Under the pieces are notes generated by a model. It was not told the DNA's origin and ran no database searches. It worked only from the letters and a program-made list of their open reading frames with translations. From assembly GCA_004134985.1 (NCBI GenBank), contig REGQ01000002.1, positions 1 through 64,000 of the forward strand: a stretch of 64,000 nt of DNA, given 5' to 3'. The position numbers and the translations under genes are program-made. How positions within the stretch are numbered: position 1 is the stretch's first letter; each line of letters opens with the position of its first letter. This DNA is from Paenibacillaceae bacterium (GTDB taxonomy: Bacteria > Bacillota > Bacilli > Paenibacillales > Paenibacillaceae). Below are positions 9,348-18,415 of the stretch, piece after piece.

Positions 9348-10323
9348 ATACACGTCCACTCTTTCGCAATAAAAATAAGAGAAACGGTCCGCCCGTCATC
9401 ATCATAATGACCGAAGCCGGAATTTCATTCGGCGCCGCAATCGTCCTGCCGAGCGTATCGGCCACGAGCACCAGCAGCGCTCCTCCGATTGCCGAGAACG
9501 GGATGACCAGACGGTGATCCGAGCCCACGCAGATTCGTGCGATAGCCGGTACCAACAGACCGACAAAGGCGAGAAACCCGCCGACTGCCGCTGCCGCGCC
9601 GGCAAGCAGCACCGCAACCGCCGCCACGGTCAGCCGTGCGCGCGTTACATTCAACCCCAGATTTTGCGCCGTCTTATCCTGCATCGCCAACAGATTGCAC
9701 CACGGGTACAGGACAAAGGCAAGCAGCAAGCCGATCGAGCCGTAGATCAGCATCGTGCGAACATCATCCCATGTCGTAAATGAAAACGTAGAGGATGAAA
9801 TTGGACTCGCTGCGGTCATGGAAGAACCCTCAAGAGCAGACAGCACTTGACCGAGTCCGGTAAAGGAAGCGTGAATTGCGACCCCGACAAGCACCATTCG
9901 AACCGGATTTAATCCGGCCTGCCATGAGAACAAATAGACAAGCAGACATGCGATCGCACCACCCATGAATGCAAATAGCGGTGTCCAGAAAAACAGCATT
10001 GGAAACAGACTGATCATAAACAGCGAGAATACCCCAGCTCCAGCGGATATACCGATAATGCCAGCATCCGCAAGTGGATTTCGCATGACAGCCTGCAGCA
10101 GCACGCCTGATACAGCAAGTGCTGCGCCAATCATCATCGACATCAGTATTCGCGGAAAACGCAAATCACGAATAATTGCGGCCTTCTCGTCTGTTCCAGT
10201 CCATAAGCCTTGAATTAATTCAAACGGTGTGATCTTGATACTCCCGGTTACAGCGGCATAAATAAACATTGCTACCAAGGCAGCACCGAGCAGCGCAAAC
10301 AGTCCGATTGTTTTTTTCATCAT
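9337..10323 (-). CDS. FecCD-type permease of the heme importer (IsdF-like)
   Basis: This 328-residue integral membrane protein has about nine to ten hydrophobic segments and the FecCD signatures LRFPRILMSMMIGAALAVSG, RNPLADAGIIGISAGAG and GFLAFVGLLVPAIARI. It would form the homodimeric channel for heme delivered by the IsdE-like lipoprotein. Its start overlaps the end of the upstream isdE-like gene by 4 bp (ATGA arrangement), so the two are translated together. Confidence 0.92.
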   Translation of the reverse strand: MMKKTIGLFALLGAALVAMFIYAAVTGSIKITPFELIQGLWTGTDEKAAIIRDLRFPRILMSMMIGAALAVSGVLLQAVMRNPLADAGIIGISAGAGVFSLFMISLFPMLFFWTPLFAFMGGAIACLLVYLFSWQAGLNPVRMVLVGVAIHASFTGLGQVLSALEGSSMTAASPISSSTFSFTTWDDVRTMLIYGSIGLLLAFVLYPWCNLLAMQDKTAQNLGLNVTRARLTVAAVAVLLAGAAAAVGGFLAFVGLLVPAIARICVGSDHRLVIPFSAIGGALLVLVADTLGRTIAAPNEIPASVIMMMTGGPFLLFLLRKSGRVYGN

Positions 10324-11258
10324 TTATACAGCATCCCGATCAGTTCATCCAGAGCCTCATTAACCGCAAGGTTGCCTGTCGTCCCGAACAATGTTTCCTC
10401 CAAATCATACACGTTGCCTTGCTTAACAGCCTCAAAATGTTTCCAAATATCATTGCGCTGAAATTCTTTATCGAACATTTTGACGACTTCATCAGGCAAT
10501 CCATGGGCCGCACGCAATATGATGTCCGGATTCGCTTGCTGCAAATGCTCGGTGTTCGAAGCGACGTATTCCACTGTTTCTCCCTGAACGACATTGACAC
10601 CCCCGGCCCGCTTAACCAAATCTCCAATATAAGAGTTTTCAGTAGCGACGAGGTAGCTGCCGGGAATGCCCATTAGAATCAGTACGCTTGGCGACGACTT
10701 GCCAGCGATGGCAGTTTCGATCTGCTCCTGCTTGAGCCGATGCTTTTCAATTATTTCGGCAGCTTGCTGCTCCCGGCCATACTTCTGCCCCAGCGCCTCA
10801 ATCGTTTCGTTCATTTTCTCCAGGCTTGTAAAATCCAGAAACTCGGCTTTAATGCCCGCCCGCTCGAACTTCGGCGTCAAATCGTAAGCCAATGTGGTGA
10901 CGGACAACACTTCTGTCGGCTTAAGCATTCTCACCAACTCCATGTCCGGATTCATCGGATTGCCGATTTCCGTCAAGCCTTCATAGCGCTCAGGCAAGTT
11001 TTTGACACTTGTCGGTATGCCGACAAGTTCCACCTCCAGCGCATCCATCAGTTCCGTAATAGCCACCGTGGTCGATACAATTCGTTCCGATGACTCTTCC
11101 GGTTTCGTCTCCTGCTGTCCCTCGCTTTGCTGCGCCGCGGCTCCCTCGGACGAAGTTTCGGCAGTTGACGAATCAGACTCTGGCGATGTGCCCGAAGCGC
11201 ATGCTGCAAGTGTGAGCAGCAATAGGGCAGCCAATAGTATTGTGGTAATCTTGTTCAT
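10320..11258 (-). CDS. isdE: Heme-binding lipoprotein of the ABC importer, IsdE-like
   Basis: This 312-residue lipoprotein accepts heme from surface NEAT proteins and hands it to the permease. It has a lipobox (LLTLAACAS), an acidic Ser/Glu-rich linker, then a periplasmic-binding domain starting RIVSTTVAITELMDALEVEL. In IsdE of Staphylococcus aureus heme is held by a Met and a His; here candidate ligands are in NPMNPDMELVRML and RAAHGLPDEV. A GTG 24 bp upstream is in frame, but GGAAAGGAG fits ATG 11258. Gene order and the NEAT neighbours support the heme role. Confidence 0.88.
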   Translation of the reverse strand: MNKITTILLAALLLLTLAACASGTSPESDSSTAETSSEGAAAQQSEGQQETKPEESSERIVSTTVAITELMDALEVELVGIPTSVKNLPERYEGLTEIGNPMNPDMELVRMLKPTEVLSVTTLAYDLTPKFERAGIKAEFLDFTSLEKMNETIEALGQKYGREQQAAEIIEKHRLKQEQIETAIAGKSSPSVLILMGIPGSYLVATENSYIGDLVKRAGGVNVVQGETVEYVASNTEHLQQANPDIILRAAHGLPDEVVKMFDKEFQRNDIWKHFEAVKQGNVYDLEETLFGTTGNLAVNEALDELIGMLYK

Positions 11259-11340
11259 GCTGGCTCCTTTCCCATCAAACACAACCCTTATGCGAGTGGT
11301 CCAGTTTCTAATATGCGTATGGTGATCGTTTACAGTTTAA

Positions 11341-11368
11341 ACGAGGATGCCGGTACCGGCATCCTCGT
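11341..11368. terminator. 28-bp perfect palindrome between the SLH-NEAT gene and isdE
   Basis: Bases 11341-11368 are fully self-complementary, centred on GGTACC. In RNA they form a stem of about 12 bp with a small loop. On the minus strand the hairpin follows the SLH-NEAT stop by 36 bp and is followed by TTTAAAC, a weak T tract, so it may terminate part of the transcription before isdE or protect the upstream mRNA. Confidence 0.6.
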
Positions 11369-11404
11369 CTACGTGACTATCAATCAGTTCTTCACTCTAT
11401 CACC

Positions 11405-12886
11405 TTACTTGGCTGCTTGCAATAGTTTCAGAACGAGTACAGCAGCCTCGGCACGTGTCGCTTGTGCAAGCGGGGCAAACTTGTTGCCGTCACGTCCGCC
11501 GATATAGCCGGCTTCAACTGTCGCCGCTACACCTGACTGTGCCCATGCAGGAACATCGCTCGCATCAGCAAACGTCAGCTTGCTGTCTTCGAACAATTCA
11601 AGTTTAGCCGCACGAGCGATAATAACGGCAAGTTCTGCACGGTTGATTTTGCCTGCTGCACGGAAAGAACCATCTTGGTAGCCTGTCAGCAATCCAGCCG
11701 CGTTCACTTGCTCAACAGCAGATGTCGCCCAAGCAGGGATAGCAACCGCATCGGTAAATGCCGCTTCTTCTTTAATTTCAGCATCAAGCTTCAATGCTTT
11801 GGCAAGAATGGCTGCAAATTCCGCTCTACTGATCTCGCCGTTTGGATTAAATGTTCCATTATTGTAGCCATTCACCAATCCACGGGCAACCGCTTCTTCA
11901 ATGGATGCTTTAGCCCAGTGTCCTTCAATATCGGTAAGTGTTACTTCAATTGTCGGCTCCTCTGTCTCTTCTTCTTTGGTTGGCGCGCCTGGCATGCCGG
12001 TTGTGTCAATTTGAATCTGAACGGTATGTTTCATGATGCCGCGCGGACCAGCATTCACTTCCATCGCCACATTAATTTTGGATGCAACGTCTGCTACCGG
12101 AATTTCAATTGTGCGTGTGTCTGCCTCTTTATCTTCACTCAAGACAACAACATCGGTAAACTTGCCATCTTTCTCATATTGCAGCGAAGGAATCATGCTG
12201 CTGCTCGACACAGTGAAAGACAAATAATAGGCGCCTTCACGAGCGTTTAACTTAGCAGTTTTGCTAGTAAAATCGCTCATGCTGGAAGACTCATCCGTAC
12301 CATCTTTCAATACTTTATAGGCAACTTCATATTCTTTGCCATGCTCCGCTTCCTCAGCTTCCCCGCTGTTTTCTTTGGAAGGCGCACCTGGCATGCCGGT
12401 TGTATCGAATTGCAGTTGTACGGTGTAAGTATGTTTGTAATTCATCGATGCCACTTCAACTGCCATGTGGGCGGTTAATTTCTCGCGCAAATCTTTTATA
12501 GCAAATTTAACGGTTTTGGTATCTTCTTTTGCATCGCTGCTTACCGTCTCAGGTTTGATGCGCTTGCCATCCTGCTCGATCTCAAAAGAGGTGAACCAAC
12601 TGCTTTTCAATAACGTAAGCTCGACATAACCAATGCCGTCTTCAACTGTTACTTTGGCAGGCTTTGCTATATATTTATCTGCTTCGGACACTTCTTCCGT
12701 ACCGTCCTTCAGCACCTTATAGTTTACTTCATAAGCACGCTCCGCCTTCGTCGAAGTCGCTGCTTGCGTTGTCGCTTGAGCAGTCCCCTGTGCAGTTTCT
12801 TGCGCAAATGCCGGAGCAGCAGACAACAACAACATCGAAGCCGTTACAACAGATACAACTTTAGATAATTTCATTTTCTTTTTCAA
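11405..12886 (-). CDS. S-layer-anchored heme-binding protein with two NEAT and three SLH domains
   Basis: This 493-residue secreted protein has a signal peptide ending near AFAQ (28), NEAT domain 1 at about 52-163, NEAT domain 2 at about 186-297, and three SLH repeats from about 316 to the end (DIEGHWAKASIEEAVARGLV, GTFNPNGEISRAEFAAILAK). SLH domains bind the pyruvylated cell-wall polymer, so it displays heme-binding modules at the surface, as BslK does in Bacillus anthracis. NEAT1 has the axial YxxxY motif (MNYKHTY, Tyr150 and Tyr154). NEAT2 lacks both tyrosines (RGIMKHT), so it may not bind heme in the usual way. The start is TTG 12886, ten bases after GAGGAG. Confidence 0.9.
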   Translation of the reverse strand: MKKKMKLSKVVSVVTASMLLLSAAPAFAQETAQGTAQATTQAATSTKAERAYEVNYKVLKDGTEEVSEADKYIAKPAKVTVEDGIGYVELTLLKSSWFTSFEIEQDGKRIKPETVSSDAKEDTKTVKFAIKDLREKLTAHMAVEVASMNYKHTYTVQLQFDTTGMPGAPSKENSGEAEEAEHGKEYEVAYKVLKDGTDESSSMSDFTSKTAKLNAREGAYYLSFTVSSSSMIPSLQYEKDGKFTDVVVLSEDKEADTRTIEIPVADVASKINVAMEVNAGPRGIMKHTVQIQIDTTGMPGAPTKEEETEEPTIEVTLTDIEGHWAKASIEEAVARGLVNGYNNGTFNPNGEISRAEFAAILAKALKLDAEIKEEAAFTDAVAIPAWATSAVEQVNAAGLLTGYQDGSFRAAGKINRAELAVIIARAAKLELFEDSKLTFADASDVPAWAQSGVAATVEAGYIGGRDGNKFAPLAQATRAEAAVLVLKLLQAAK

Positions 12887-12916
12887 AACAGTCAGTCTCC
12901 TCGTCTACCATATAAT

Positions 12917-14161
12917 TTATTGTTTGCTAAATAATTTTCTACGCATCAAATATCCGCCGGCAACGCCAGCGAGCACAATAATAATGGCCGAATAAATCCA
13001 GCCTGACTTGCTGCTTTCCTGGGGGCTATCCATTTGTTCAGCTGCCACTGCAGCTTCAGCGGCCGCTAACTCGGAATTTCCCTCTGCTTCCTGCGCATTC
13101 AGCGCATCGGTGTCTGTGCCTTCGAGTGATTCCCGTGTATCCGGAGTGGCCAAATCTGCCGAATTTGTCGGCTCGTCCGGCTCAGTTGCATTGTCCTGCC
13201 CGCCAAGCTCCTCCGCAATATCACCTGTCCCTGGAGTAGCGGCGCTTGCCTGAGCGCCATCATGTTCGACTGCTTCTGCATCCGCCGGTTCAGCTTCGTT
13301 CTGAATAGCACCAGAACCGCTTGAACTTGCAGCATCACGGTTGCCGCCTTCATTGGATTCAGACTGGTCCACTGCCTTAGCATCCGCTGCTGCTTGACCC
13401 GCTTTGTCCTTGTCCGCTTTGCCTGTATCGGCTGCACCCTTGCCCGCGTCTGCAGGCTTGGAACTGGAAGTTGACTCGGCTGACGCGCTGCCTGATGGTT
13501 TGGCGCCTGACGGTTTCTCTTCACTGCTGCCGGACGGTTTGCTCGTGCCTGCTTTTGCAGGATCCGATTTGGCAGTATCCCCTGGCTGGGATGAGTCCGT
13601 TGACTTGGAGCCACCTGGTTCTTTCACATCAGTGCTGGGCTTGGAATCGGATTTGCCATTGCCGGATTCACTGTCAGCCGTTTTCGTGTCGCTCGCAATA
13701 GCAGTTGCTTTGTCTGTGTCAAAAACAAATCTGACCGTATATTCGTGATCATAGCCAATATCGTCGATGATGACATGCATTTGCGCTGCGGTAGGGACCG
13801 CCAGATCTGCTGTGTCAAAGCGAACGGTTTTCACATCGTCAGCTTTATTGTCTTCCACCACTTGCGCTTCCACAGCTTTGCCGCCTGATAGTACTTTCAA
13901 AGAAGTAATCCATGAACTATGATTAATTCGGATATGTACAGATGCCCGACCATTCGAAACTACGACTCGCGCAGGCTTTTCAAAGTAATCATTGGCAATG
14001 GAAACCGAGTCGTCATCCGGCTTTTTCACCGTAAAACTGACGTCGTAACTGCCATCATCCAGCTTTGCGGCTGCCAGCACCTCTGGTGCACTGAACAAAA
14101 TAACCATCACCGCAATCAAGACCATCCCAAGCAATGATGCCGGGGCCGGCATTTTCTTCAT
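12917..14161 (-). CDS. Membrane-anchored NEAT-domain heme-binding protein
   Basis: This 414-residue protein is the first gene of the heme operon. It has a signal sequence (to about 32), one NEAT domain at about 36-148 with the heme-ligand motif YDHEY (Tyr137, Tyr141), a very long Ser/Ala/Asp/Lys/Gly-rich low-complexity linker (about 150-385) that would span the wall, and a C-terminal transmembrane helix followed by RRKLFSKQ. There is no LPXTG or NPQTN sortase signal, so it is held by the membrane helix instead of by wall linkage as in IsdC. AAGGAGGT stands 11 bp before ATG 14161; an upstream in-frame start at 14197 has no such site. Confidence 0.88.
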   Translation of the reverse strand: MKKMPAPASLLGMVLIAVMVILFSAPEVLAAAKLDDGSYDVSFTVKKPDDDSVSIANDYFEKPARVVVSNGRASVHIRINHSSWITSLKVLSGGKAVEAQVVEDNKADDVKTVRFDTADLAVPTAAQMHVIIDDIGYDHEYTVRFVFDTDKATAIASDTKTADSESGNGKSDSKPSTDVKEPGGSKSTDSSQPGDTAKSDPAKAGTSKPSGSSEEKPSGAKPSGSASAESTSSSKPADAGKGAADTGKADKDKAGQAAADAKAVDQSESNEGGNRDAASSSGSGAIQNEAEPADAEAVEHDGAQASAATPGTGDIAEELGGQDNATEPDEPTNSADLATPDTRESLEGTDTDALNAQEAEGNSELAAAEAAVAAEQMDSPQESSKSGWIYSAIIIVLAGVAGGYLMRRKLFSKQ

Positions 14162-14327
14162 TTTCTGACCGTACCTCCTTGCATCGATAACCAACAACGT
14201 ATTTGCAGTTTCACCTAATATGACATCCGGGTACGGTGCACACCTCCCTTAATCCATCCCATGCCAAAACTGCTTATGACATTCGTCATTGCACCAAATG
14301 GTTGGCTTTTCCTTATTAGGCAAGCTG

Positions 14328-14356
14328 ATTATAACACTCCCTGCCGACCCGTTCAA
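14328..14356 (-). promoter_or_regulatory. Promoter of the heme uptake operon
   Basis: On the minus strand TTGAAC (14356-14351) and TATAAT (14333-14328) are 17 bp apart, close to the sigma-A consensus. The Fur box overlaps and extends upstream from the -35 element. The promoter is about 165 bp from the first start codon, leaving a long 5' leader in which I see no known riboswitch. Confidence 0.75.
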
Positions 14357-14373
14357 TAATAATAATCATTATC
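14355..14373. promoter_or_regulatory. Fur box
   Basis: The 19 bases here match the classical Fur consensus (GATAATGATAATCATTATC) at 17 positions. The box overlaps the -35 element of the heme operon promoter, so iron-loaded Fur should repress the operon. Confidence 0.88.
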
Positions 14374-14490
14374 ATGTGATGAAAATCTGAATTATCACAA
14401 TTTTGTAAATGGATTTTAAGAATCTTTTAACATTTTTCATGTATAGTAGTTAAAAAGCACCCGAGTTTTATAGAATTGGAGTGATTTAAG

Positions 14491-14721
14491 ATGAAAACCA
14501 TGATATTATTTCAAGATAAAACAATTCCCGTATACTTGACTGAAACTTCTAACAAAAAATCGCTGGACAAGCTGGCAGACACTTTAAATCGCAAATGGAT
14601 GACCGGAAAGAACGCGCTGAAAAACTGTTTGAAATCACTTATCAGCGTCGAGATTGTCGGCAGTGAGGCAACGCTGCATGCTATCAATGAAAAAGACACC
14701 TTAACGATTTCCTTATATTAA
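14491..14721 (+). CDS. Small hypothetical protein, 76 residues
   Basis: I do not recognise this small basic protein. It begins MKTMILFQDKTIPVYLTE and contains a lysine-rich helical centre (KKSLDKLADTLNRKW) and a beta-rich end. TTGGAGTGA precedes the ATG by 8 bases and a strong terminator follows, so it looks like a real monocistronic gene. No signal peptide or membrane segment is seen. Confidence 0.65.
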   Translation: MKTMILFQDKTIPVYLTETSNKKSLDKLADTLNRKWMTGKNALKNCLKSLISVEIVGSEATLHAINEKDTLTISLY

Positions 14722-14735
14722 TTTGCTCGCAGCGG

Positions 14736-14768
14736 AAAAGCCTGAAGAATGCTTTCTTCAGGCTTTTT
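14736..14768. terminator. Bidirectional rho-independent terminator
   Basis: A 14-bp stem (AAAAGCCTGAAGAA / TTCTTCAGGCTTTT) with a TGCT loop ends in TTTTT on the plus strand and TTTT on the minus strand. It serves both the small gene at 14491-14721 and the uxaA operon arriving from the right. Confidence 0.9.
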
Positions 14769-14846
14769 GCCAACTGTTCGCAAGCGATGCGACATGGAAG
14801 AGTCGTCAGATCTATGCAATCCTCATGTCCTGATGCCGCTCTACAA

Positions 14847-16364
14847 CTACAATATTACGCCATCTTTGAAAATCGCGATTTCCTTAAAGCCGTTCCGCTC
14901 ATTGTTTGTTTGCTGCTCGCCGGATGCAATTTGCACAATTTGCTCCCACAGTGCATCTGTCAGCTCATCCATTGACAAGTCCTCCAGCAAACGACCGGCA
15001 TTGAAATCAATCCAGTTTTTCTTCCGGCTTGCCAACTCGCTGTTGGTCGCAATCTTAACCGTCGGCACTGGTCCGCCGAACGGCGTTCCACGTCCAGTCG
15101 TAAACAGAACAATATGTGCGCCGGCTGCGGTAAGCGCCGTTACCGAGACAAGATCGTTCCCTGGCGCCTCAAGCAGCGTCAGCCCAGTGCCGGTAACTCG
15201 CTCGCCATAGGGCACGACATCGCTAACAACCGCATGACCGCCCTTCTGCGTACAGCCGAGCGACTTTTCTTCTAATGTGCTAATCCCGCCGTCCTTATTG
15301 CCAGGAGACGGATTTTCATAGATGTCCTGATCATGCCGAATGAAATATTGCTTGAAGTCATTGATCAGATGGACAATCTTATGAAACACCTGCTCATCTG
15401 CAGCGCGATTCATCAGAATCGTCTCGGCGCCGAACATCTCCGGCACCTCCGTCAAAATCGCAGACCCGCCTTCGCTAACCAGCCGGTCGGATACCGCGCC
15501 CACCAGCGGATTGGCCGTAATGCCGGACAAGCCGTCGGAGCCGCCGCATTTCAAGCCAAGCTTCAGGCGAGAGACAGGAACAGGCTCCCGCTTGAACTGT
15601 TTGGCATACGCGACCAGCTCATCAAGCAATTCAAGCCCGGTCTCCAGTTCATCTTCCTCATCCTGCGAACGCATAAACTTCACACGCTGCGGATCGAACT
15701 CGCCAATTGCCTGTTGGAACGCGTCGATCTGGTTATTTTCACAGCCGAGACCAATAACCAGCACACCTGCCGCATTCGGATGATTCACCAGCGAAGCGAG
15801 CAGCTTCTGAGTATGCTCCAAGTCATCGCCGAGCTGCGAGCAGCCGAACGGATGGGCAAAATGATGAATGCCGTCCACTTCACCGCGATGTGTGCTGGTT
15901 GCCCGATTAGCCAAAATTTCACAGGTTTTATTAATGCAGCCTACCGTATTAATAATCCAGATCTCATTGCGGATACCGACTTCGCCATTGCTGCGGACAT
16001 AGCCTTGAAAGGTCAGCCCTGTCGGGGCAGGCTTGCTCGCTTGAAGCTCTTCGCCAGGCTCATAAGCATATTCCAGCAGTCCTTTAAGCCCTGTTGCCAT
16101 ATTGTGCGTATGCACCCAGCTTCCTGCTGCCAGATCCTCTTTCGCTCTGCCGATGGAGTAACCGAATTTTAATATATCTTCTCCCTGACGGACAGACTTT
16201 ATGAGAATTTTATGCCCTTTGGGGACGTCGGCTTGCAGAATCAGCTTCTGATCGGCTGCTCCCTCTTCTCCACCATGGAGATAAACTTCTTCTCCCTTAG
16301 CAAAAGGCCGCAAAGCGACGATAACATGATCATTTCTGTGCAGTTGAACCCATTCGTTTTTCAT
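14847..16364 (-). CDS. uxaA: Altronate dehydratase
   Basis: This 505-residue protein dehydrates D-altronate to 2-keto-3-deoxy-D-gluconate in galacturonate catabolism. The N-terminal SAF-type domain (VALRPFAKGEEVYL ... VHTHNMATGL) is followed by the large catalytic domain with GLKCGGSDGLSGITANP, EVPEMFGAE and a conserved cysteine motif CINKTCEI. The length fits full-length UxaA. ATG 16364 follows GGAGG and overlaps the stop of uxaB by 4 bp (ATGA), so an upstream in-frame extension is not used. Confidence 0.92.
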   Translation of the reverse strand: MKNEWVQLHRNDHVIVALRPFAKGEEVYLHGGEEGAADQKLILQADVPKGHKILIKSVRQGEDILKFGYSIGRAKEDLAAGSWVHTHNMATGLKGLLEYAYEPGEELQASKPAPTGLTFQGYVRSNGEVGIRNEIWIINTVGCINKTCEILANRATSTHRGEVDGIHHFAHPFGCSQLGDDLEHTQKLLASLVNHPNAAGVLVIGLGCENNQIDAFQQAIGEFDPQRVKFMRSQDEEDELETGLELLDELVAYAKQFKREPVPVSRLKLGLKCGGSDGLSGITANPLVGAVSDRLVSEGGSAILTEVPEMFGAETILMNRAADEQVFHKIVHLINDFKQYFIRHDQDIYENPSPGNKDGGISTLEEKSLGCTQKGGHAVVSDVVPYGERVTGTGLTLLEAPGNDLVSVTALTAAGAHIVLFTTGRGTPFGGPVPTVKIATNSELASRKKNWIDFNAGRLLEDLSMDELTDALWEQIVQIASGEQQTNNERNGFKEIAIFKDGVIL

Positions 16365-17854
16365 CGTGTTTCCGCCTCCAATTCCGTCAGGCTCGCTGCC
16401 ACGGCAGCGCTCAACTCGTCGATTTCTGCAAGATTGCGTCCCCATACGGTGGCCTGCTCAAGCACGCGCGCCACGGATTGCTCGTCACTCAGCCGCACCG
16501 GGGCATCCGCTATCTCCTGCCATACCTTCGCGAGCGTTTCGAGCTGTTGCTTGTCGTCGCGCACCGTATAGACAGTACCGTCCAGTGTCGTGCCAAGAAA
16601 GGCATCCCCTTCACGTTTCACCTTGTAATAGCGGATCAATGCAGCGGTTGCCAGCACGAGCCGTTTGGGAAGCGGCAGCTGACGCTCGGTATAATAAAGC
16701 AATGTAGGCAGCAGCCTTGCCTTGAACTTGCTTAGACTGTTCATTGCGATGTCATACAGACGATGATCAATGTAAGGATTAAGGTAGCGTTCATATACAC
16801 TTTCCGCATAGCTATGCAGCTCCGCTTCCGGCAGTGGCAGCGTTGGAATAATTTCTTCACTGACTGCATCGCGAACGAATGCGCCGTATGCCGGATGTTC
16901 CATTACCTCTCGCACCAGTTCACACCCTCGCAACAACGCGAGCGGCGTCATTAGTGTGTGGGCACCGTTAAGAATACGGACTTTGCGCAGCTGATACGGC
17001 GTCAAATCCGCTACCCAGTGCACGTTGAGTCCGGCCTGGCGCAGCGGGAGCAATTGATCGAGCTCCGGCTCGGCCTCAATAGCCCAGAAATGATACGGTT
17101 CAGCCGTATTGAGCATTTTGTCTTCATAGCCCCACTGCTCAAACCACGCTTCCGCCTGTCCGGCTGGGTAGCCCGTTACGATCCGATCCACGAGCGAATT
17201 GAGAAACCGGTTGTGATCTTCCAGCCATTGAGTGAACGCGGCTGGCAGCTCCCAGTCTGCGCAATGGCGCAGCACACACTGCTTCAGCTCGTCGCCGTTC
17301 CGCTCCAGCAGCTCGCACGGCAGCATAATCAATCCGCGCTCCGGATCGCCGCCAAAAGCTCGAAACCGCCGATACAGCAGCAGCGTTAGTTTCGCCGGGA
17401 AAGATTCTGTCGGCTCATTCTCATCGTAAGGGATCTCACGGTAAACCAGCCCCGCCTCGGTTGTATTGGAGACAACAAATTTCAGTTCCGGATGGTCTGC
17501 CAGCTTCATAAACGCATCCCACTGTGCATACGGATCGATCATCTGCCCGAATACCGGGATCAATTGCTTTCGTTCCACAGCCTCGCCGTTCTCCAGTCCT
17601 CGTGTAATCAGCGTGTAAAGCCCGTCCTGGCTGCGCAGCGTTTCGAGCTTCGCACGTCCAGCCGGACGCGGCTGCGTCACGACGACACTTCCTTTAAAAA
17701 GCTGGCGCTCCCTGCACTCATGAATCATCCAGTCGATAAACCCGCGCATAAAATTGCCTTCACCGATTTGCAGGATAACTGCCGGTTCGTTCTGCAGCTC
17801 CTCCCATTGGGCGAGTTCTGCCGGAGATAGTAAAGTTGCGCTAAGCGGCTTCAT
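16361..17854 (-). CDS. uxaB: Tagaturonate reductase (altronate oxidoreductase)
   Basis: This 497-residue enzyme of the long-chain mannitol dehydrogenase family reduces D-tagaturonate to D-altronate, the step before UxaA. It has the nucleotide-binding start VILQIGEGNFMRGFIDWM, the VSNTTEAGL segment and RKVRILNGAHTLMTPLALL, which contains the catalytic Lys/Asn/His region of the family. AAGGAG precedes ATG 17854. The isomerase UxaC, needed to feed this pathway, is not in the window. Confidence 0.92.
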   Translation of the reverse strand: MKPLSATLLSPAELAQWEELQNEPAVILQIGEGNFMRGFIDWMIHECRERQLFKGSVVVTQPRPAGRAKLETLRSQDGLYTLITRGLENGEAVERKQLIPVFGQMIDPYAQWDAFMKLADHPELKFVVSNTTEAGLVYREIPYDENEPTESFPAKLTLLLYRRFRAFGGDPERGLIMLPCELLERNGDELKQCVLRHCADWELPAAFTQWLEDHNRFLNSLVDRIVTGYPAGQAEAWFEQWGYEDKMLNTAEPYHFWAIEAEPELDQLLPLRQAGLNVHWVADLTPYQLRKVRILNGAHTLMTPLALLRGCELVREVMEHPAYGAFVRDAVSEEIIPTLPLPEAELHSYAESVYERYLNPYIDHRLYDIAMNSLSKFKARLLPTLLYYTERQLPLPKRLVLATAALIRYYKVKREGDAFLGTTLDGTVYTVRDDKQQLETLAKVWQEIADAPVRLSDEQSVARVLEQATVWGRNLAEIDELSAAVAASLTELEAETR

Positions 17855-17875
17855 GTCTAGATCTGCTCCTTCCTG

Positions 17876-18310
17876 CTACTGCCCGGTAATGACACCTTTC
17901 TTCAAAATAAGGTTGGCGTACTGGGCGCTTTCTCCAGTTGCGACCACCGCATAAGCCTGCTTGGCCCGCTCATAGAAAGCAAACCGCTCAACCGTTTCGA
18001 AAGGTGTGTCCAGACCGGTGCGGTTCTGGATGATTTCCCCGTATCGTCCCCAAATTGGCGTCTCCACCTTGTCGCCCGGTACAACCGCCATTAAGGTAAC
18101 CCGATGAGCAACGTACTGGTCCAGTGGAAACAATTGCAATACGCCATCGAGCAGTTCCGGCATCGGATGCCCATCACAGCGTACAAGCCGCCGGGCCATG
18201 CTCGCGGCAGGGAAATTGGCGTCGGCAAATACGATTTCGTCGCCGTGCCCCATCTCCATCAACAATTTAAGCAACTCCGGGGAAATTAATTTTGAAATGC
18301 CGATCAGCAT
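17876..18310 (-). CDS. fucU: FucU/RbsD-family sugar mutarotase
   Basis: This 144-residue protein interconverts anomers of a free monosaccharide. The start (MLIGISKLISPELLKLLMEM), GHGDEIVFADANFPA with the catalytic-type histidine, and the C-terminal FYERAKQAYAVVATGE with the family tyrosines fit FucU (L-fucose mutarotase) better than RbsD. It is the first gene of an operon with uxaB and uxaA, which is odd for a fucose enzyme. It might serve the sugar-acid operon to the right, or act on another sugar. Confidence 0.88.
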   Translation of the reverse strand: MLIGISKLISPELLKLLMEMGHGDEIVFADANFPAASMARRLVRCDGHPMPELLDGVLQLFPLDQYVAHRVTLMAVVPGDKVETPIWGRYGEIIQNRTGLDTPFETVERFAFYERAKQAYAVVATGESAQYANLILKKGVITGQ

Positions 18311-18415
18311 TTACGTTCATCCTCTCCGCATCGTCTGCGTATAATGGTAGTTTAACAGCAATTAAAGATATTAAAATGACTTATCATTGCATATTTATAC
18401 TCTTTTTTGATATCA

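Noticed and set aside
13099-13614. Antisense and alternate frames over the low-complexity linker of the membrane NEAT protein
   Set aside because: They result from biased codons in the Ser/Ala-rich linker.
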